From the NCBI GenBank assembly GCA_964632945.1, contig CAZWCX010000017.1, forward strand, positions 13,301 to 77,300: a DNA stretch of 64,000 bases. The letters are read 5' to 3'. Within the stretch, counting starts at the first letter, position 1, and the number at the start of each line of letters is the position of its first letter. The translations under genes and the position numbers were made by a program. Below, piece by piece: positions 19,401 to 26,660 of this stretch. Below the pieces are notes generated by a model, which saw nothing but the letters and a program-made list of their open reading frames with translations, was not told where the DNA came from and did not search any database. This DNA comes from CAZWCX01 sp964632945. GTDB taxonomy: Bacteria; Planctomycetota; MHYJ01; WSZJ01; CAZWCX01.

Positions 19401-20468
19401 CAACTCCCGGACGCCGGCATACCTCCGTCCCGATTCTTTCTCCAGCGCGCGCAGGCAGACCGCCTCCAGATCGACCGGCAGGCCCGGGCGTACGGAACGC
19501 GGCGCGCTCGGCTCCTCCCGCTCGATGGCCCGGAACACGTCCCAGGTCTGGCGTCCCTCGAACGGCAGGTTCCCGGTGAGGATCTCGTACAGGATCACGC
19601 CGAGGGCCCAGACGTCGCTGCGCGGACCCACCGCGGCGGCGTCCCCGGCGGCCTGCTCGGGGCTCATGTAAGCCGGCGTGCCGAGCACCTGGCCGGTCTG
19701 GGTCATGCGGGCGCGCCCCGCGCCGTCCCCCTCCTCCGGCTCCAGGAGCACCTCCTTGGCCAGTCCGAAGTCCATCACCACCGCCCGGCCGTCGCGATCC
19801 ACCATCACGTTGGCGGGCTTGAGGTCGCGGTGGATCACCCCCTGCTCGTGGGCGTACGCGACCGCCTCGACCGCGTCGGCGAGAAGCGCGACTTCCTGGC
19901 GCAAGCGCGCGGGGGTGCAGGCCGGGTCCGCGACGCGCGCCTGCCGCCCTTCGGCAAGCACGGCATCGAGGGTCCGCCCTTCGATGAAATCCATGGTCAG
20001 GTAGCGCCGACCCTGGAGGGCGCCCACGTCATGGACGCGGACCACGCCGGGATGTCGCAGGCGCGCCGCGAGTCGGGCTTCGCGTTCGAATCGCGCGCCC
20101 GAATCCGGGCCGCCCCACTCCCCCTCCCGCATCATCTTCAGGGCGACCGTCCGCTGGAGCTCCTCGTCCCACGCCTGCCAGACGACCCCCATCCCGCCGG
20201 CGCCGAGAGAACGGGTAAGCCGGTAACGCCCGAACACGCCCCCGGACTCCAGCGATGGGGGGCCGGCGACCCGGGCGCCGCCGGCGCGGGTGGGGAGCTC
20301 GCCGGGCTGGCGCTCCGCGCTGTAGGCCCGCGTGGGCCCGGGGTCCGGCGCCTCCGCAGGCATTGGCCCGGGGCGGGCGACGCCGGGAGGGCCCGCGGCG
20401 GAATCGGGTGCGTCCTGCCGCGAGGCATCGGGAACGGCTGGTGGAGGCGGCGTGCGGGGAGAATCCAT
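16470..20468 (-). CDS. Giant Ser/Thr protein kinase with transmembrane segment and about 20 TPRs
   Basis: The protein has 1332 residues. A Pro-rich leader of about 80 residues is followed by a Hanks-type kinase domain (about 85-350) with 'GAGGMGVVW', 'VALKMM', 'HRDLKPANVM', 'DFGLAKEV' and 'GTPAYMSPEQ'. One membrane segment ('VAIPAAAAVLVALTFGSYV') lies near 390-412. The remaining 900 residues are tandem tetratricopeptide repeats of 34 residues with spacing such as 'A..DL..A...DP....A'. The protein is probably a membrane-anchored kinase that assembles partners through its TPRs. Frames opening further upstream overlap the tryptophan dioxygenase gene and are shadows, so 20468 was chosen. It sits inside the tryptophan/anthranilate gene run, possibly by chance. 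Confidence 0.92.
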   Translation of the reverse strand: MDSPRTPPPPAVPDASRQDAPDSAAGPPGVARPGPMPAEAPDPGPTRAYSAERQPGELPTRAGGARVAGPPSLESGGVFGRYRLTRSLGAGGMGVVWQAWDEELQRTVALKMMREGEWGGPDSGARFEREARLAARLRHPGVVRVHDVGALQGRRYLTMDFIEGRTLDAVLAEGRQARVADPACTPARLRQEVALLADAVEAVAYAHEQGVIHRDLKPANVMVDRDGRAVVMDFGLAKEVLLEPEEGDGAGRARMTQTGQVLGTPAYMSPEQAAGDAAAVGPRSDVWALGVILYEILTGNLPFEGRQTWDVFRAIEREEPSAPRSVRPGLPVDLEAVCLRALEKESGRRYAGVRELGEELRRWLRGEPVLARSPSAALRLWRWLVRWRAVAIPAAAAVLVALTFGSYVLGTRMATARLKAAWLREGLEHQAAGRMLKALQAFERASGIDPGDANLRRLREEASARLAAERERMESETRAARAREAAAAVYHLAAVELHRLRLRSYRRDWRLTDRERAEYERLARSCAEEMERSGESPDGWWVVGRVRQVSGDGPAALEAYDRGLALDPAHGPCLLEKARLWIERSVLERFTSRAASTRLQRARERVDAALALVDSAVKGGRTGEMDLDLARGWALVVGKADAREYCAAMLDKWEGRDLAEEFLLIRGLAHPEGLEGDAGAALERRPGFADALFWRGVGRMTRGDFDGALEDLKRALEIDPLRPDAWFVQANLLQERGDSEGSLDALERAISLNPRHVESLLNRGRLRLLARSPVEAIADLNRALELEPSLVAPRLTLAVARYEQGDFEAAEAELARAMRVDPSDPAPWVQRGVMRLRRGEDAGAEGDFTEAIRIDPEHSPAYAGRANLRRRRGDVPGALKDLDTVLAANPRDWVARLDRAAIRAEAGDAEGAIADLDAAVLAAPGEPEPVYRRALFRRAAKDPAAAREDCDRAIAAAPSFALAYILRGALREETGDPEGALADYGRAAVLRPREANGWYNRGRLRHQRRDLAAAIEDYTKALECAPGDARTWTDRAAARQMSGDPRGAIEDADRALALEPGRADALRYRGAGKLGIGDLRGAIEDLLRAVETGGANREAFNILGVAYMQLGDAGAARESFDRAIESDPTFAPAWSNRGRLLCDLGDVAGGAADLERALTLAPDHPAARFNRSRLRRMTGDREGALRDLDHALHSAPGLLEALLSRSEIRYEQGDWQGAWEDADRAVSAAPKDPQAPALRGQAREALGDLDGALVDLDSAVLLDPENAPLRFRRAQLLERLAGAAPATARERLSAALRDAEAALAAASPDWPQRETVRREVERLRARLEALGR

Positions 20469-20524
20469 GCCCGTCAGAGTACGCACCGGGGCCGACGGCC
20501 GCAAGCGCGAATCGATCCGGCGGT

Positions 20525-21340
20525 CTACTCGATCGTCAGTCCGGAGCGAATCTCCCACAGGAGCGGGAAGAACTTCTTCTTGAGCGTCGTCTCGAGGTAG
20601 TGCACGCCGCCGGCCCCCATCGCCGAGTAGCCGGTTTCCGAGAGCTTCTGGAACAGCTTCTCTCCCGTCCCGGGACGGGCGCCGATCATCCGCTCCGTCA
20701 TCAGGATGTGCCGGCTGCGCCAATGCGCGACCCGCTGGTCGAACTCCACCAGCGCATCGGTCAGCCGCCGGAGGCCGTCGCCCGACTGCCCGCGTTCAAT
20801 GCGCATCAGGGTGTCCCGCAGGGACTCCTCGGGCTCCACGGCCAGGTGCTGCTCGGACAGGAGGCGGAGGAAGGCATCCCATAGCGACGGCTCCCCGAGC
20901 CGGCGCCGCAGTCGCTCGACGCTGGCATCCTGCGCGAACAGGGCGAGGAACCGCGGGTCCTTCGCCCCGGCCAAAAATTCGATCTCCCGGAACTGCAGGC
21001 TCTGAAAGCCGCTCGCCGGCCGCAGCCGCTCCCGGAACTGCAGGAAGTCGTACGGACGCATCGTCTCGATGACGTCGAATTGCTGAACCACGAGCCGGAA
21101 GATCTCGTTCACGCGGCGCAGCAGGTGCAACGAACCCTCGATGTCGCAATGGAGCATGGCGGCGCGCGCCGCCTCGAGTTCGAACAACGCCAGCCGGAAC
21201 CACAACTCATAGACCTGGTGCACGACGATGAACTGCATCTCGTCGTGGTGTTCGGATTGTCGTTCCTGCAGGGTCAGCAGTTCCGGGACCTTGAGGTAGC
21301 CGGTATAGGAAAGCTCGCCCGTGGGGCCGACGTGAGACAT
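20525..21340 (-). CDS. kynA: Tryptophan 2,3-dioxygenase
   Basis: This heme enzyme opens the indole ring of L-tryptophan with O2 to give N-formylkynurenine, the first step of the kynurenine pathway. It has 271 residues; bacterial enzymes are usually slightly longer. Family signatures are 'YTGYLKVPELLTLQ', 'HHDEMQFIVVHQVYELWF' with distal His32, substrate-carboxylate Arg118 in 'FQSLQFREIEFL', and proximal heme His211 in 'WRSRHILMTERMIG'. The ATG is 6 bp after the ligase stop, and its AAGGAG ribosome site lies in the last ligase codons, so the two genes are translated from one message. Confidence 0.95.
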   Translation of the reverse strand: MSHVGPTGELSYTGYLKVPELLTLQERQSEHHDEMQFIVVHQVYELWFRLALFELEAARAAMLHCDIEGSLHLLRRVNEIFRLVVQQFDVIETMRPYDFLQFRERLRPASGFQSLQFREIEFLAGAKDPRFLALFAQDASVERLRRRLGEPSLWDAFLRLLSEQHLAVEPEESLRDTLMRIERGQSGDGLRRLTDALVEFDQRVAHWRSRHILMTERMIGARPGTGEKLFQKLSETGYSAMGAGGVHYLETTLKKKFFPLLWEIRSGLTIE

Positions 21341-21346
21341 GAGCGC

Positions 21347-22906
21347 CTAACTCCTTTTCAGTCTGGCCCGATCGACCTTCCCCAGGTGAGTCCGGGGCAG
21401 CGCCTCGACGAACGTCACCTCACGCGGGTACTTGTACGGCTCGAGCGTTTCCTTCACGAACGTTTTCAATTCCTCCGCCAGCGCGGGCGCCGGGGCCCGG
21501 TCCTTGAGCACGACGAAGGCAAGCGGCTTCGTCAGGCCGTTGGCGTCCACCACGCCGACCACGGCGCACTCCTTGACCGCCGGGTGCTGGAGCAGGCAGT
21601 TCTCCACCTCCTGCGGGGAGAGCCACTTGCCCGCGACCTTGAGCATGTCGTCCCCCCGGCCGCCGTAGGTGACCACGCCGTTCGCGTCGCGCCGCACCAG
21701 GTCGCCGGTCACGTACCATTCCCCCCGGAACGCGGCCGCGGTCCGGTCCAATTGCTGCCAGTAGGCGATCGCCCGGGATCTACCGCGCACCCACAGGGCG
21801 CCCACCTCTCCCGGCGCGACCTCGCGCCCCTCGTCGTCGCAGACCTTGATCTCGAACCCCTCGACCACGCGGCCCAGGGTCCCCGGCGTCACGTCCCCCG
21901 GGCGATTCGTGATGAAGATGTGCCACATCTCCGCGGTGCCGAGGCCGTCGAGCAGTTCCACGCCGAAAGTCTCTTTCCAGCGGCGGTACAGCTCCGCGGG
22001 CAACGCCTCGCCGGCGCTGGTCGCCAGACGAAGACTGGACAAGTCCTGCGCCCCGGCCTCGGGATGCGAAACCATGTGATTGACCATCGTGGGGACGTGG
22101 ATCAGGATCGACGGCCGATGCGCGCGAATTCGGGCGAACAGGACCTCCGCGGTGCACCGCTCGGGAAACAGGGCGCAGGCGGCGCCCACGGAGAACGGAA
22201 AGAACAGATTGGAGCCGGTGGCGTAGCCGAAGAACAGTTTCGGCACGGACAGCGTCACGTCGCTCTCTCGATAGCCGATCGCCCCCTTGGCGTACAATTC
22301 AGTGGTGTTGGCGAAGGAGGCATGGGTCTGGACCACCGCCTTGGGACGGCCGGTGGTCCCGCCGGAAAACAGCCAGATTGCCGGATCGTCGCGATGGGTC
22401 GGCTCCTGGACGAGGCGGTCGTCGGCGCGGGCGGCTTCCTGTTCCCACGCGACGTGCCCGCCGGCGCGAGCGGCCGAGCCGTCGGGGTCCCCCACCACGA
22501 TCAGGTTCTTCAGGTGTCGCGACCGGCGCGCCGCGGCAGCGAACGGCTCGAGAGTCTCCCGGTGCACGAACGCCCACCGGGCGCGGGTGTATTGGAAGAA
22601 GTAGTCGATCTCCTCGGCCTTCAGGTTCGGGTTGACCATCACCACGACGGCGCCGATCTTGAGAATCCCGAACAGGGCGCCGACATACTCCGCACCGTCC
22701 GGCAGGGCGATGATGATCCGCTGTTCCGACTCCGCCCCGAGGCCGCGCAGGACGTTGCCGAACCGGTTGGCGAGCGCCTGCACCTCGCGATAGGTCAGAC
22801 GGCGATTCTCGAGCAGGAGCGCGGTCTTTCCGCCGCGTCCCTCGCGCACGCGGTCGTCGAGGAGGTAGTCGGCGAGGTTGAATTCCTCGGGGGGAAAGAA
22901 GGGCAT
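21347..22906 (-). CDS. Benzoate-CoA ligase family enzyme, probable 2-aminobenzoate-CoA ligase
   Basis: The protein has 519 residues. ANL enzymes activate a carboxylic acid with ATP and then form its CoA thioester. Motifs are the P-loop 'LFSGGTTGRPKAVVQTH', 'GLGTAEMWHIFITN', 'YVTGDL' and the C-terminal lysine motif 'HLGKVDRARL'. Overall layout and the N-terminal 'FNLADYLLDDRV' resemble benzoate/2-aminobenzoate-CoA ligases. Operon linkage with tryptophan dioxygenase and the nearby monooxygenase and old yellow enzyme make anthranilate the likely substrate; benzoate is the alternative. The start at 22906 has GGAGG upstream; the frame opens earlier at 22963 without a site. Confidence 0.85.
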   Translation of the reverse strand: MPFFPPEEFNLADYLLDDRVREGRGGKTALLLENRRLTYREVQALANRFGNVLRGLGAESEQRIIIALPDGAEYVGALFGILKIGAVVVMVNPNLKAEEIDYFFQYTRARWAFVHRETLEPFAAAARRSRHLKNLIVVGDPDGSAARAGGHVAWEQEAARADDRLVQEPTHRDDPAIWLFSGGTTGRPKAVVQTHASFANTTELYAKGAIGYRESDVTLSVPKLFFGYATGSNLFFPFSVGAACALFPERCTAEVLFARIRAHRPSILIHVPTMVNHMVSHPEAGAQDLSSLRLATSAGEALPAELYRRWKETFGVELLDGLGTAEMWHIFITNRPGDVTPGTLGRVVEGFEIKVCDDEGREVAPGEVGALWVRGRSRAIAYWQQLDRTAAAFRGEWYVTGDLVRRDANGVVTYGGRGDDMLKVAGKWLSPQEVENCLLQHPAVKECAVVGVVDANGLTKPLAFVVLKDRAPAPALAEELKTFVKETLEPYKYPREVTFVEALPRTHLGKVDRARLKRS

Positions 22907-22984
22907 GGGCGGCCTCCTGCGGTGAATTCGCCGGAAGGTAGCACACCGCCGGGACGCGGGCAACCATTCCCGCCGGCGGGAGAC

Positions 22985-23013
22985 TGGACCGGCGACCCCG
23001 ATTGCCGTATAAC
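22985..23013 (+). promoter_or_regulatory. Candidate sigma70-type promoter of the creatininase-family gene
   Basis: TGGACC (22985-22990) and TATAAC (23008-23013) are separated by 17 bp. They lie 34 bp upstream of the GTG start in the divergent gap between the CoA ligase and the creatininase-family gene. Confidence 0.45.
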
Positions 23014-23046
23014 GAACGCCCGCATCCCGCCGTGGAGGGCTGATCC

Positions 23047-23808
23047 GTGACCGACGTGCCCCGGTTCGCCGAATTGACCTGGGAAGAGGTGCGCGCCCTC
23101 GACCCCGCCCTCGCCGTGGCGCTGCTCCCGGTCGGCGCGGTGGAGGCCCACGGGCCGCACCTGCCGCTGTCGACGGACGTGGTGATTGCCGAGGCGATGG
23201 CGCGCGCGGGGGCCGCGCGGCTCGCCGCGCGGGGTCTGCGGCCGCTCATCCTGCCGAGTCTGCCCTACACGCCGGCGACGTTCGCGGCCGCGTTCCCCGG
23301 GACCGTGTCCCTGCGCCCCGAAACCCTCGTCGCCCTGCTCGTGGACGTGGCCCGCTCCCTGGCCGCGCACGGAATCCGGACGCTCGGAATCGCCAACGCC
23401 CACCTCGATCCGACCCATCTCGGGGCGCTGGACGCGGCGGCGCAGGAGATTTCCTCCGCGGGGGGCCTGCGGGTCGCCTTCCCCAACCTCTCCCGAAAAC
23501 CCTGGGCGCTGCGACTCACCGACGAGTTTCGGAGCGGCGCCTGCCATGCCGGGCGCTTCGAGGGGTCGATCGTCCTCGCCGAGCGGCCGGACCTGGTCGA
23601 CGAGACGATCGCCGCCGGATTGCCCGCGAATCCCGCCTCCCTGTCGACGGCGATCCGGGCCGGGAAGCGGAACTTCGCGGAGGCCGGAGGACCGCGCGCC
23701 TATTTCGGAGACCCCGCGGCCGCCTCTGCGGACGAGGGTCGCCGCACGATCGAGGCGCTCGGCGCCATTCTGGAGGAAGCCGTCGTTGCCGCGCACGAGA
23801 ACCGCTAG
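23047..23808 (+). CDS. Creatininase-family metal-dependent amidohydrolase
   Basis: The protein has 253 residues. The family hydrolyses amide or formamide bonds at a di-metal site; members include creatininase, MftE and formamidopyrimidine deformylases. The metal-site motif 'PVGAVEAHGPHLPLSTD' is near the N-terminus and 'CHAGRFEGS' supplies a further Glu. The usual 'NGHGGN' loop is replaced by 'NAHLDPTHLG'. The start is GTG 23047 with GGAGGG upstream. The gene is divergent from the ligase/dioxygenase operon and overlaps the next gene by 23 bp. No conventional kynurenine formamidase is in the window, so this hydrolase is a candidate for that step; this is inference from context. Confidence 0.85.
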   Translation: MTDVPRFAELTWEEVRALDPALAVALLPVGAVEAHGPHLPLSTDVVIAEAMARAGAARLAARGLRPLILPSLPYTPATFAAAFPGTVSLRPETLVALLVDVARSLAAHGIRTLGIANAHLDPTHLGALDAAAQEISSAGGLRVAFPNLSRKPWALRLTDEFRSGACHAGRFEGSIVLAERPDLVDETIAAGLPANPASLSTAIRAGKRNFAEAGGPRAYFGDPAAASADEGRRTIEALGAILEEAVVAAHENR

Positions 23809-24601
23809 CCCGCCCCCGCGCGTCGATCCGGAGCGCGCGCTCCGAATCGCGCTCCGACTGGCTCGCGCCGCCGGCCGGGCGGCCTTGAAGCACTTTTGCA
23901 AAGCCGGCCTCCGCATCGAGCGCAAGCCGGATGACAGCCCGGTGAGCGCGGCCGACAAGGCGGCCGACGCGGTGCTCCGGCGCGGCTTGCGCCGGGCCTT
24001 CCCGGGACATGCGGTGGTGAGCGAGGAATCGCCTCCCGACCGGGGCGACGGTCGCCACGTATGGATCCTCGACCCCGTCGACGGCACCCTGCAGTTCATC
24101 CGCGGGCTTCCCCACTGGTCCGTCCTCGCCGCGCTCGAGATCGACGGCGAGGTCGAAGTCGGGGTGATGGACTTCCCGGCCCTGCGCTCGACGCTGTGGG
24201 CGAGGCGCGGCGGCGGCGCATTCGAGAACGGAAAGCCGGTCCGGGTCAGCGGGCGCACCTGGGACGAGGCCTGGGTGCTGCACGGGCAGGCGGGGCGGTT
24301 CTTCCGCAGCCGGGCCGCCCGGGCCCTGCGCGCGCTGTCGGACTCCGCCTGGGTCTGCAGCGGGGGGTTCCAGGTCCCGATCTGGGCCGCGCTCGCGCGC
24401 GGCCAGATCGAAGGCTTCTGCGAAATCGGCGCGGAAGTCTGGGATCGCGCCGCCCCGTCGGTGATCATCGAGGAGGCCGGCGGCGTGTTCACCAATCTCC
24501 AGGGGCGGCGCACCCACCGGGGGCCGGGCGCCATCGTCGCGACTCCGGGCGTGCATCGCCGCATGCTCCTCGCTCTCCGGGGAGGAAGCAAGCGCCCATG
24601 A
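23786..24601 (+). CDS. Inositol monophosphatase family phosphatase
   Basis: The protein has 271 residues. Signatures of the Mg-dependent, Li-sensitive phosphatase superfamily are Glu in 'VVSEESPP', 'DPVDGTLQF', and 'WDRAAPSVIIEEAGG'. Members dephosphorylate inositol phosphates, histidinol phosphate or PAP; the substrate cannot be assigned here. I chose a TTG start at 23786 because GGAGG lies nine bases upstream and no ATG or GTG gives a full N-terminus. It overlaps the end of the creatininase-family gene and its TGA overlaps the thioesterase ATG, so the three genes are translationally coupled. Confidence 0.85.
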   Translation: MPRTRTASPPPRVDPERALRIALRLARAAGRAALKHFCKAGLRIERKPDDSPVSAADKAADAVLRRGLRRAFPGHAVVSEESPPDRGDGRHVWILDPVDGTLQFIRGLPHWSVLAALEIDGEVEVGVMDFPALRSTLWARRGGGAFENGKPVRVSGRTWDEAWVLHGQAGRFFRSRAARALRALSDSAWVCSGGFQVPIWAALARGQIEGFCEIGAEVWDRAAPSVIIEEAGGVFTNLQGRRTHRGPGAIVATPGVHRRMLLALRGGSKRP

Positions 24602-25035
24602 CCCGCCGCCGCCCCTTTCGCTGCGACATCCCGATCCGCTTCGGGGACATCGACCAGGCCGGGGTCGCCTACTTTCCCACCCTCTTCAACCACTGCCACG
24701 TCGCCTTCGAGGAGTTCTTCAGCCGCGCGCTGCGCATCCCCTATCCGCGCGTGCTCCTGCAGGAACATCTCGGGTTCCCCACCGTCCACATCGAGGCCGA
24801 CTTCAACCGCGCCCTGAAGTTCGGCGACCTCCTCGCCATGGAAGTCGCCATCCTCCGCATCGGCCGATCCTCCGTCACGTTCCGCTACCGGGCGTACGTG
24901 CGTCGCACCCGGACCCCCGCCTTCGAGGTCCGCTCCACCACCGTGTGCATCGACATCCGCACGTTCCGGTCGGTGCCGGTCCCCCCGCGATACCGGAAAC
25001 TCTTCCTGGGGCACGTCGTGACCGCCCCGCGCTGA
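24598..25035 (+). CDS. Acyl-CoA thioesterase, hot-dog fold (4-hydroxybenzoyl-CoA thioesterase type)
   Basis: The protein has 145 residues. The motif 'RFGDIDQAGVAYFPTLFN' carries the Asp of the 4HBT/YbgC family, followed by 'HIEADFNRALKFGD'. These enzymes hydrolyse acyl- or aroyl-CoA. The ATG overlaps the TGA of the phosphatase gene. Its position beside aromatic CoA-pathway genes suggests that it releases CoA from stalled aromatic or alicyclic intermediates; the substrate is inference. Confidence 0.88.
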   Translation: MTRRRPFRCDIPIRFGDIDQAGVAYFPTLFNHCHVAFEEFFSRALRIPYPRVLLQEHLGFPTVHIEADFNRALKFGDLLAMEVAILRIGRSSVTFRYRAYVRRTRTPAFEVRSTTVCIDIRTFRSVPVPPRYRKLFLGHVVTAPR

Positions 25036-25046
25036 AGGAGGCCGCC

Positions 25047-25379
25047 ATGCCGGTTCAGTTCCGCGTCTTCCGCGCGACCTTCATCTCCTGGAATTCCCTG
25101 CTCGACCAGGCGGCCCGGTTCGCCGGCGAACTCGGACCGGAACGGGTGATTTCGATCTCTCATTCCTCGGACCACTCCGAGGGGCTCGTGGTGGTCTGGT
25201 ACTGGAGCAAGAATTCGGACTCGGATCGGCCCGCGGCGGGGGTGGCGAAGTCCGCCGGCGGCGATCTCCCAGCCGACCCGGCGCCGCCGCAGGATTGGCG
25301 CTGCGGGCACTGCGGCGAGCGCAATCCCGCTCCCTTCCCCTCCTGCGGGGGATGCGGGAAGGCGCGCGGCGTGGTCTGA
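25047..25379 (+). CDS. Small protein with C-terminal zinc ribbon, function unknown
   Basis: The protein has 110 residues. An N-terminal part of about 65 residues ('FISWNSLLDQAARFAGELG', 'HSEGLVVVWYW') matches nothing I recognise. A flexible Ala/Pro linker leads to a rubredoxin-like zinc ribbon with Cys pairs in 'CGHCGERN' and 'CGGCGK'. AAGGAGG precedes the ATG. It lies 11 bp after the thioesterase and closes that operon. It could be a nucleic-acid- or protein-binding adaptor. Confidence 0.75.
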   Translation: MPVQFRVFRATFISWNSLLDQAARFAGELGPERVISISHSSDHSEGLVVVWYWSKNSDSDRPAAGVAKSAGGDLPADPAPPQDWRCGHCGERNPAPFPSCGGCGKARGVV

Positions 25380-25399
25380 GCGCCGGCGGACCGGGAGTC

Positions 25400-25434
25400 C
25401 CGCCCGCCCCCGGGGGATTCGCGGGGGGGGGCGG
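25400..25434 (+). terminator. GC-rich hairpin closing the thioesterase operon
   Basis: A stem of 13 bp with one mismatch (25400-25412 with the C/G run 25420-25434) lies 20 bp after the zinc-ribbon gene. It has no T-tail, so it is a possible terminator or transcript-end structure. Confidence 0.4.
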
Positions 25435-25450
25435 CACCCGCACCGCTCAC

Positions 25451-25485
25451 TTGACGGCGTTAAGTTTTAGACCTAAACTTTCCGT
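25451..25485 (+). promoter_or_regulatory. Promoter with overlapping palindromic operator; likely leaderless start
   Basis: TTGACG (25451-25456) is spaced 17 bp from TAAACT (25474-25479), which ends only 6 bp before the SDR ATG at 25486. A palindrome TTTAGACCTAAA (25466-25477, mismatch only in the central two bases) with flanking AGTTT/AAACT-type extensions overlaps the spacer and the -10. A repressor bound there would block polymerase, and the MarR protein encoded in this operon is the obvious candidate. The ATG has no Shine-Dalgarno, and the expected transcription start falls at about the ATG, so the message is probably leaderless. Confidence 0.6.
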
Positions 25486-26262
25486 ATGACACTCGATGGC
25501 AAGACGGCGGTGATCACCGGCGGCGGGCGCGGCATCGGTTCCGCGGTCGCCCGCGCGTTCGCGCGGGCCGGCGCGACCGTTCTGGTCGCGTCGCGGACCC
25601 GCGCCGAAATTGACGCGGTCGCGCAGGAACTCCGCGCGGCGGGGCATCGCGCCTTCGCCCACCCTTGCGATGTCGCGCGCCCCGCGAGCATTCGCGCCCT
25701 GGTCCGGGCCGCGACCCGCCGGCTCGGGCGGGTGGACGTGCTGGTGAACAACGCCGGCATCGCCCCCTCCGCGCCGATCAAGTCGATCACCCTCGAAGAC
25801 TGGGAGCGAGTCCTTTCCGTCAACCTGACGGGCACGTTCCTGTGCACTCAGGCGTTTCTGCCCGGGATGGCGGAACGCGGCTGGGGGCGCGTGATCAACA
25901 TCGCCTCCGTGGCGGCCCGCACGGGGGGACCCTACATCGCCGCCTATGCCGCGTCGAAGCACGCGGTGCTGGGGTTCACGCGGTGCGCCGCCGCCGAGGT
26001 GGCGACCCGGGGCGTGACCGTGAACGCGGTCTGTCCCGGATACGTCGACACCGACATGACGGAGGCCTCGCTGGCGCGCATTTCCCAAAAGACGGGAATC
26101 TCCCGGGAAAAGGCGCTCGAGGTCGTGCTCGCGCAGAACCCGCAACGGCGATTGATCGGCGCGGACGAGGTCGCCTTCCTGACCCTGATGTTGTGCGCCC
26201 CGGAGGCGCGCGGGATCAACGGCCAAGCCCTGGTCGTCGACGGTGGAGGTTTGCTCGCATGA
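25486..26262 (+). CDS. Short-chain dehydrogenase/reductase (3-hydroxyacyl-CoA dehydrogenase-like)
   Basis: The protein has 258 residues. The NAD(P) motif 'TGGGRGIG' at the N-terminus, 'VNNAG' and the catalytic 'YAASKHA' with an upstream Ser mark a classical SDR. It heads the RidA-MarR-hydratase-dehydrogenase-OYE operon. In the 2-aminobenzoyl-CoA pathway a ketone/alcohol dehydrogenase is needed for the cyclic or ring-opened CoA intermediate, which is the proposed role. Its TGA overlaps the ridA ATG. The start lies directly behind the promoter -10 with no ribosome site. Confidence 0.9.
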   Translation: MTLDGKTAVITGGGRGIGSAVARAFARAGATVLVASRTRAEIDAVAQELRAAGHRAFAHPCDVARPASIRALVRAATRRLGRVDVLVNNAGIAPSAPIKSITLEDWERVLSVNLTGTFLCTQAFLPGMAERGWGRVINIASVAARTGGPYIAAYAASKHAVLGFTRCAAAEVATRGVTVNAVCPGYVDTDMTEASLARISQKTGISREKALEVVLAQNPQRRLIGADEVAFLTLMLCAPEARGINGQALVVDGGGLLA

Positions 26263-26660
26263 CGCTGCAAGCCGTCAATCCGGCGGAACTGGGAGCCCCC
26301 CGAGGCTACTCCAACGGGATGCTCGGCCCCGCCGGCGGACGTCTCCTCTTCGTCGCCGGCCAGGTCGCCTGGAACGAAAATCAGCGCATCGTCGACGCGG
26401 ACTTCGCCGCGCAGTTCGGCCAGGCGCTGACGAACGTGGTCGCCGTGGTGCGCGAGGCGGGCGGACGCCCGGAGGACGTCGCGCGCCTGACGATCTATGT
26501 CGTCGACAAGGAAGAGTATCGCTCGCGACTGGGCGACGTGGGACGCGCCTATCGGGCCGTCATGGGCAAACACTTCCCCGCCATGGCCCTCGTGGAAGTC
26601 CGCGGCCTGCTCGAACCGGGGGCCAAACTCGAAATCGAAGCGACGGCGGTCCTGCCATGA
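26259..26660 (+). CDS. ridA: RidA/YjgF/YER057c family enamine/imine deaminase
   Basis: The protein has 133 residues with the family pattern 'LFVAGQVAWNE', 'QALTNVVAVVREAGG' and 'LVEVRGLLEPGAKLEIEA', including the conserved Arg near the C-terminus. RidA proteins hydrolyse enamines and imines, releasing ammonia. The product of anthraniloyl-CoA monooxygenase/reductase, 2-amino-5-oxocyclohex-1-enecarboxyl-CoA, is itself an enamine, so a deamination role in this pathway is chemically attractive; this is inference. The A. evansii cluster also carries a member of this family, annotated there as a translation inhibitor. Both ends overlap neighbouring genes by 4 bp. Confidence 0.92.
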   Translation: MTLQAVNPAELGAPRGYSNGMLGPAGGRLLFVAGQVAWNENQRIVDADFAAQFGQALTNVVAVVREAGGRPEDVARLTIYVVDKEEYRSRLGDVGRAYRAVMGKHFPAMALVEVRGLLEPGAKLEIEATAVLP

